A stretch of DNA of 35,929 nt, taken from positions 1-35,929 of the forward strand of contig JAGOTX010000003.1 of the NCBI GenBank assembly GCA_018061565.1, written 5' to 3'. The notes below the pieces were generated by a model that made no database searches, was not told the origin of the DNA, and was given only the letters and a program-made list of their open reading frames with translations. This stretch comes from Pseudomonadota bacterium (GTDB lineage: Bacteria; Pseudomonadota; Alphaproteobacteria; Paracaedibacterales; UBA11393). Below are positions 34,936 to 35,929 of the stretch, piece by piece. The position numbers and the translations under genes were made by a program. How positions within the stretch are numbered: the stretch's first letter is position 1; each line of letters starts with the position of its first letter.

Positions 34936-35619
34936 GTGCAAAAAAAACCGCATTACCATGGCCACAGAGAACGTTTAAGAGACCGCTTTAATAAAGTTGG
35001 CTACCTTGGTCTGCATGACTATGAACTGCTTGAAATGATGCTATATCTAGCCATTCCAAGGGGAGATGTCAAACCCATTGCCAAAGACCTTTTAAATGAA
35101 TTTAAAACATTAGAAGGCGTTTTCCATGCAGATGATAAATTATTACAAGAAATAGAAGGCGTTGGTCCTTCAACCGTTCATGCCTTAAAGGTTGTATTAG
35201 CCCTTCATCAACGGATCCTTCAAATTAATATTCAAAAAGGAAACATTCTTTCAAACTTTTCAAAAGTGTTGGATTACTGCTATACCCATATGGCATTTGA
35301 ACGCGTGGAGGAAATTCGTATTTTATATTTAGATGCAAAAATGAGATTGATAAAAGATGAAGTCCACCAACAAGGAACTGTTGATACGTCAATGCTTTAT
35401 ATTCCAGAAGTTGCAAAACGTGCCCTAGATCTTGGCAGCCTTGGGATTATTCTTATTCATAATCATCCGTCAGATCATGTTGATCCTTCACAAAAGGATC
35501 TTCAAATAACAGAGCTTTTAGAAAAAGCGCTAACACCTTTAAATATTACCCTTCATGACCATATCATTATTGGGAAAAATAAATATTTTTCGTTTAAGCA
35601 AAACAAACTGATTCTTTAA
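34936..35619 (+). CDS. radC: RadC-family JAB/MPN-domain protein
   Basis: The 227-residue product is normal for the family. It has an N-terminal helix-hairpin-helix-like region (MQKKPHYHGHRERLRDRF, then IEGVGPSTVHALK) and a C-terminal JAMM metal-binding motif: Glu earlier in the domain, then His175-x-His177-Pro in HNHPSDHVDPSQKD with Asp188. The name comes from a radiation-sensitivity allele now attributed elsewhere; the biochemical role in DNA metabolism is unresolved. It begins with GTG at 34936, 13 bases after the waaA stop, as third gene of the cluster. Confidence 0.94.
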   Translation: MQKKPHYHGHRERLRDRFNKVGYLGLHDYELLEMMLYLAIPRGDVKPIAKDLLNEFKTLEGVFHADDKLLQEIEGVGPSTVHALKVVLALHQRILQINIQKGNILSNFSKVLDYCYTHMAFERVEEIRILYLDAKMRLIKDEVHQQGTVDTSMLYIPEVAKRALDLGSLGIILIHNHPSDHVDPSQKDLQITELLEKALTPLNITLHDHIIIGKNKYFSFKQNKLIL

Positions 35620-35643
35620 AAAAATATGCATAAATCATTTTAT

Positions 35644-35805
35644 GAGACTGTTGCAAAATGAGAGTTGTCATTCCTGCGAAGGCAGGAATCCACAAATTAA
35701 TAAGTTAAAATCCTTGATATACAAGGATTTTATAGCCCCCTGCCTTCGCAGGGGTGACAATTAAGTTAGGATTTTTTAGATAAAAATCTATTTTGCAATA
35801 GTCTC
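35644..35805. repeat. Dispersed palindromic element, copy 2 (opposite orientation)
   Basis: The core 35649-35800 is the inverted counterpart of copy 1 (29868-30019), gap-free and about 90% identical by hand alignment. Here the terminal inverted repeat is longer: gagactgttgcaaaa (35644-35658) against ttttgcaatagtctc (35791-35805), one mismatch. Internal hairpins ttcctgc/gcaggaa, atccttg/caaggat and cccctgc/gcagggg are kept. It lies 24 bases after the radC stop, before xseB. Confidence 0.88.
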
Positions 35806-35864
35806 TTTATTTGGGTCAAAAAATATGCTATACCAAACAAAGAAATACCCAAAAATTATAAAAC

Positions 35865-35929
35865 ATGAGCGAAAATATATCCTTTGAAAATGCCTTAACA
35901 GAACTTGAAGGCCTTGTACGCCAACTGGA
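35865..35929 (+). CDS. xseB: Exodeoxyribonuclease VII small subunit (5' part only)
   Basis: The first 21 codons, MSENISFENALTELEGLV..., match the conserved start of XseB (MSE...FEEALAELE-x-I-V-x-x-L). The gene runs off the right edge. XseB forms the multi-copy small subunit of exonuclease VII, which degrades single-stranded DNA with XseA. No strong ribosome-binding site is visible before the ATG at 35865. Confidence 0.85.
   Translation, partial: MSENISFENALTELEGLVRQL

Overview
The window reads as a chromosomal segment of an AT-rich alphaproteobacterium, most likely a host-associated or obligately intracellular one (Holosporales- or Rickettsiales-like). This placement is inference. It rests on a class I (archaeal-type) lysyl-tRNA synthetase, low G+C coding sequence, several exported proteins without recognisable families, decaying genes, and a dispersed palindromic repeat of the kind common in such genomes. 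No rRNA, tRNA, CRISPR array or complete insertion sequence was seen.

Layout. Positions 1-437 hold the probable right end of an IS3-family element, a terminator-like palindrome and a small secreted-protein gene broken by one in-frame stop. Then come an exported 685-residue unknown protein and mfd (both minus), a secreted S9-type peptidase and ileS (plus), and convergent to ileS a minus-strand cluster of RND efflux genes followed by fmt. Next on the minus strand are a Bax inhibitor-1 family membrane protein, an azoreductase and cytochrome oxidase subunit III, then alaS (plus). Tail to tail with alaS is a probable minus-strand operon bamD - lysS - lipoprotein - cca. The 26.2-26.9 kb stretch has no protein gene but carries a GC-rich, highly foldable segment ending in a terminator-like structure: a candidate structured RNA that I could not assign. 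It is followed by a VanX/DdpX-like dipeptidase gene, a frameshifted pseudogene, an exported 439-residue unknown protein, copy 1 of a 152-bp palindromic repeat, a second exported helical protein, the compact tyrS - waaA - radC cluster, copy 2 of the repeat, and the first codons of xseB.

Most genes are housekeeping: aminoacylation (ileS, alaS, lysS, tyrS), initiator tRNA formylation and CCA addition (fmt, cca), repair (mfd, radC, xseB), envelope assembly (bamD, waaA), respiration and efflux. The accessory signal is the set of exported proteins of unknown function. Two of these (438-2495 and 30076-32244) share a C-terminal module and look like paralogs. Other points for follow-up are the unassigned RNA-like locus, the structure-preserving palindromic repeat, and the long poly-G/poly-C tracts inside essential genes.
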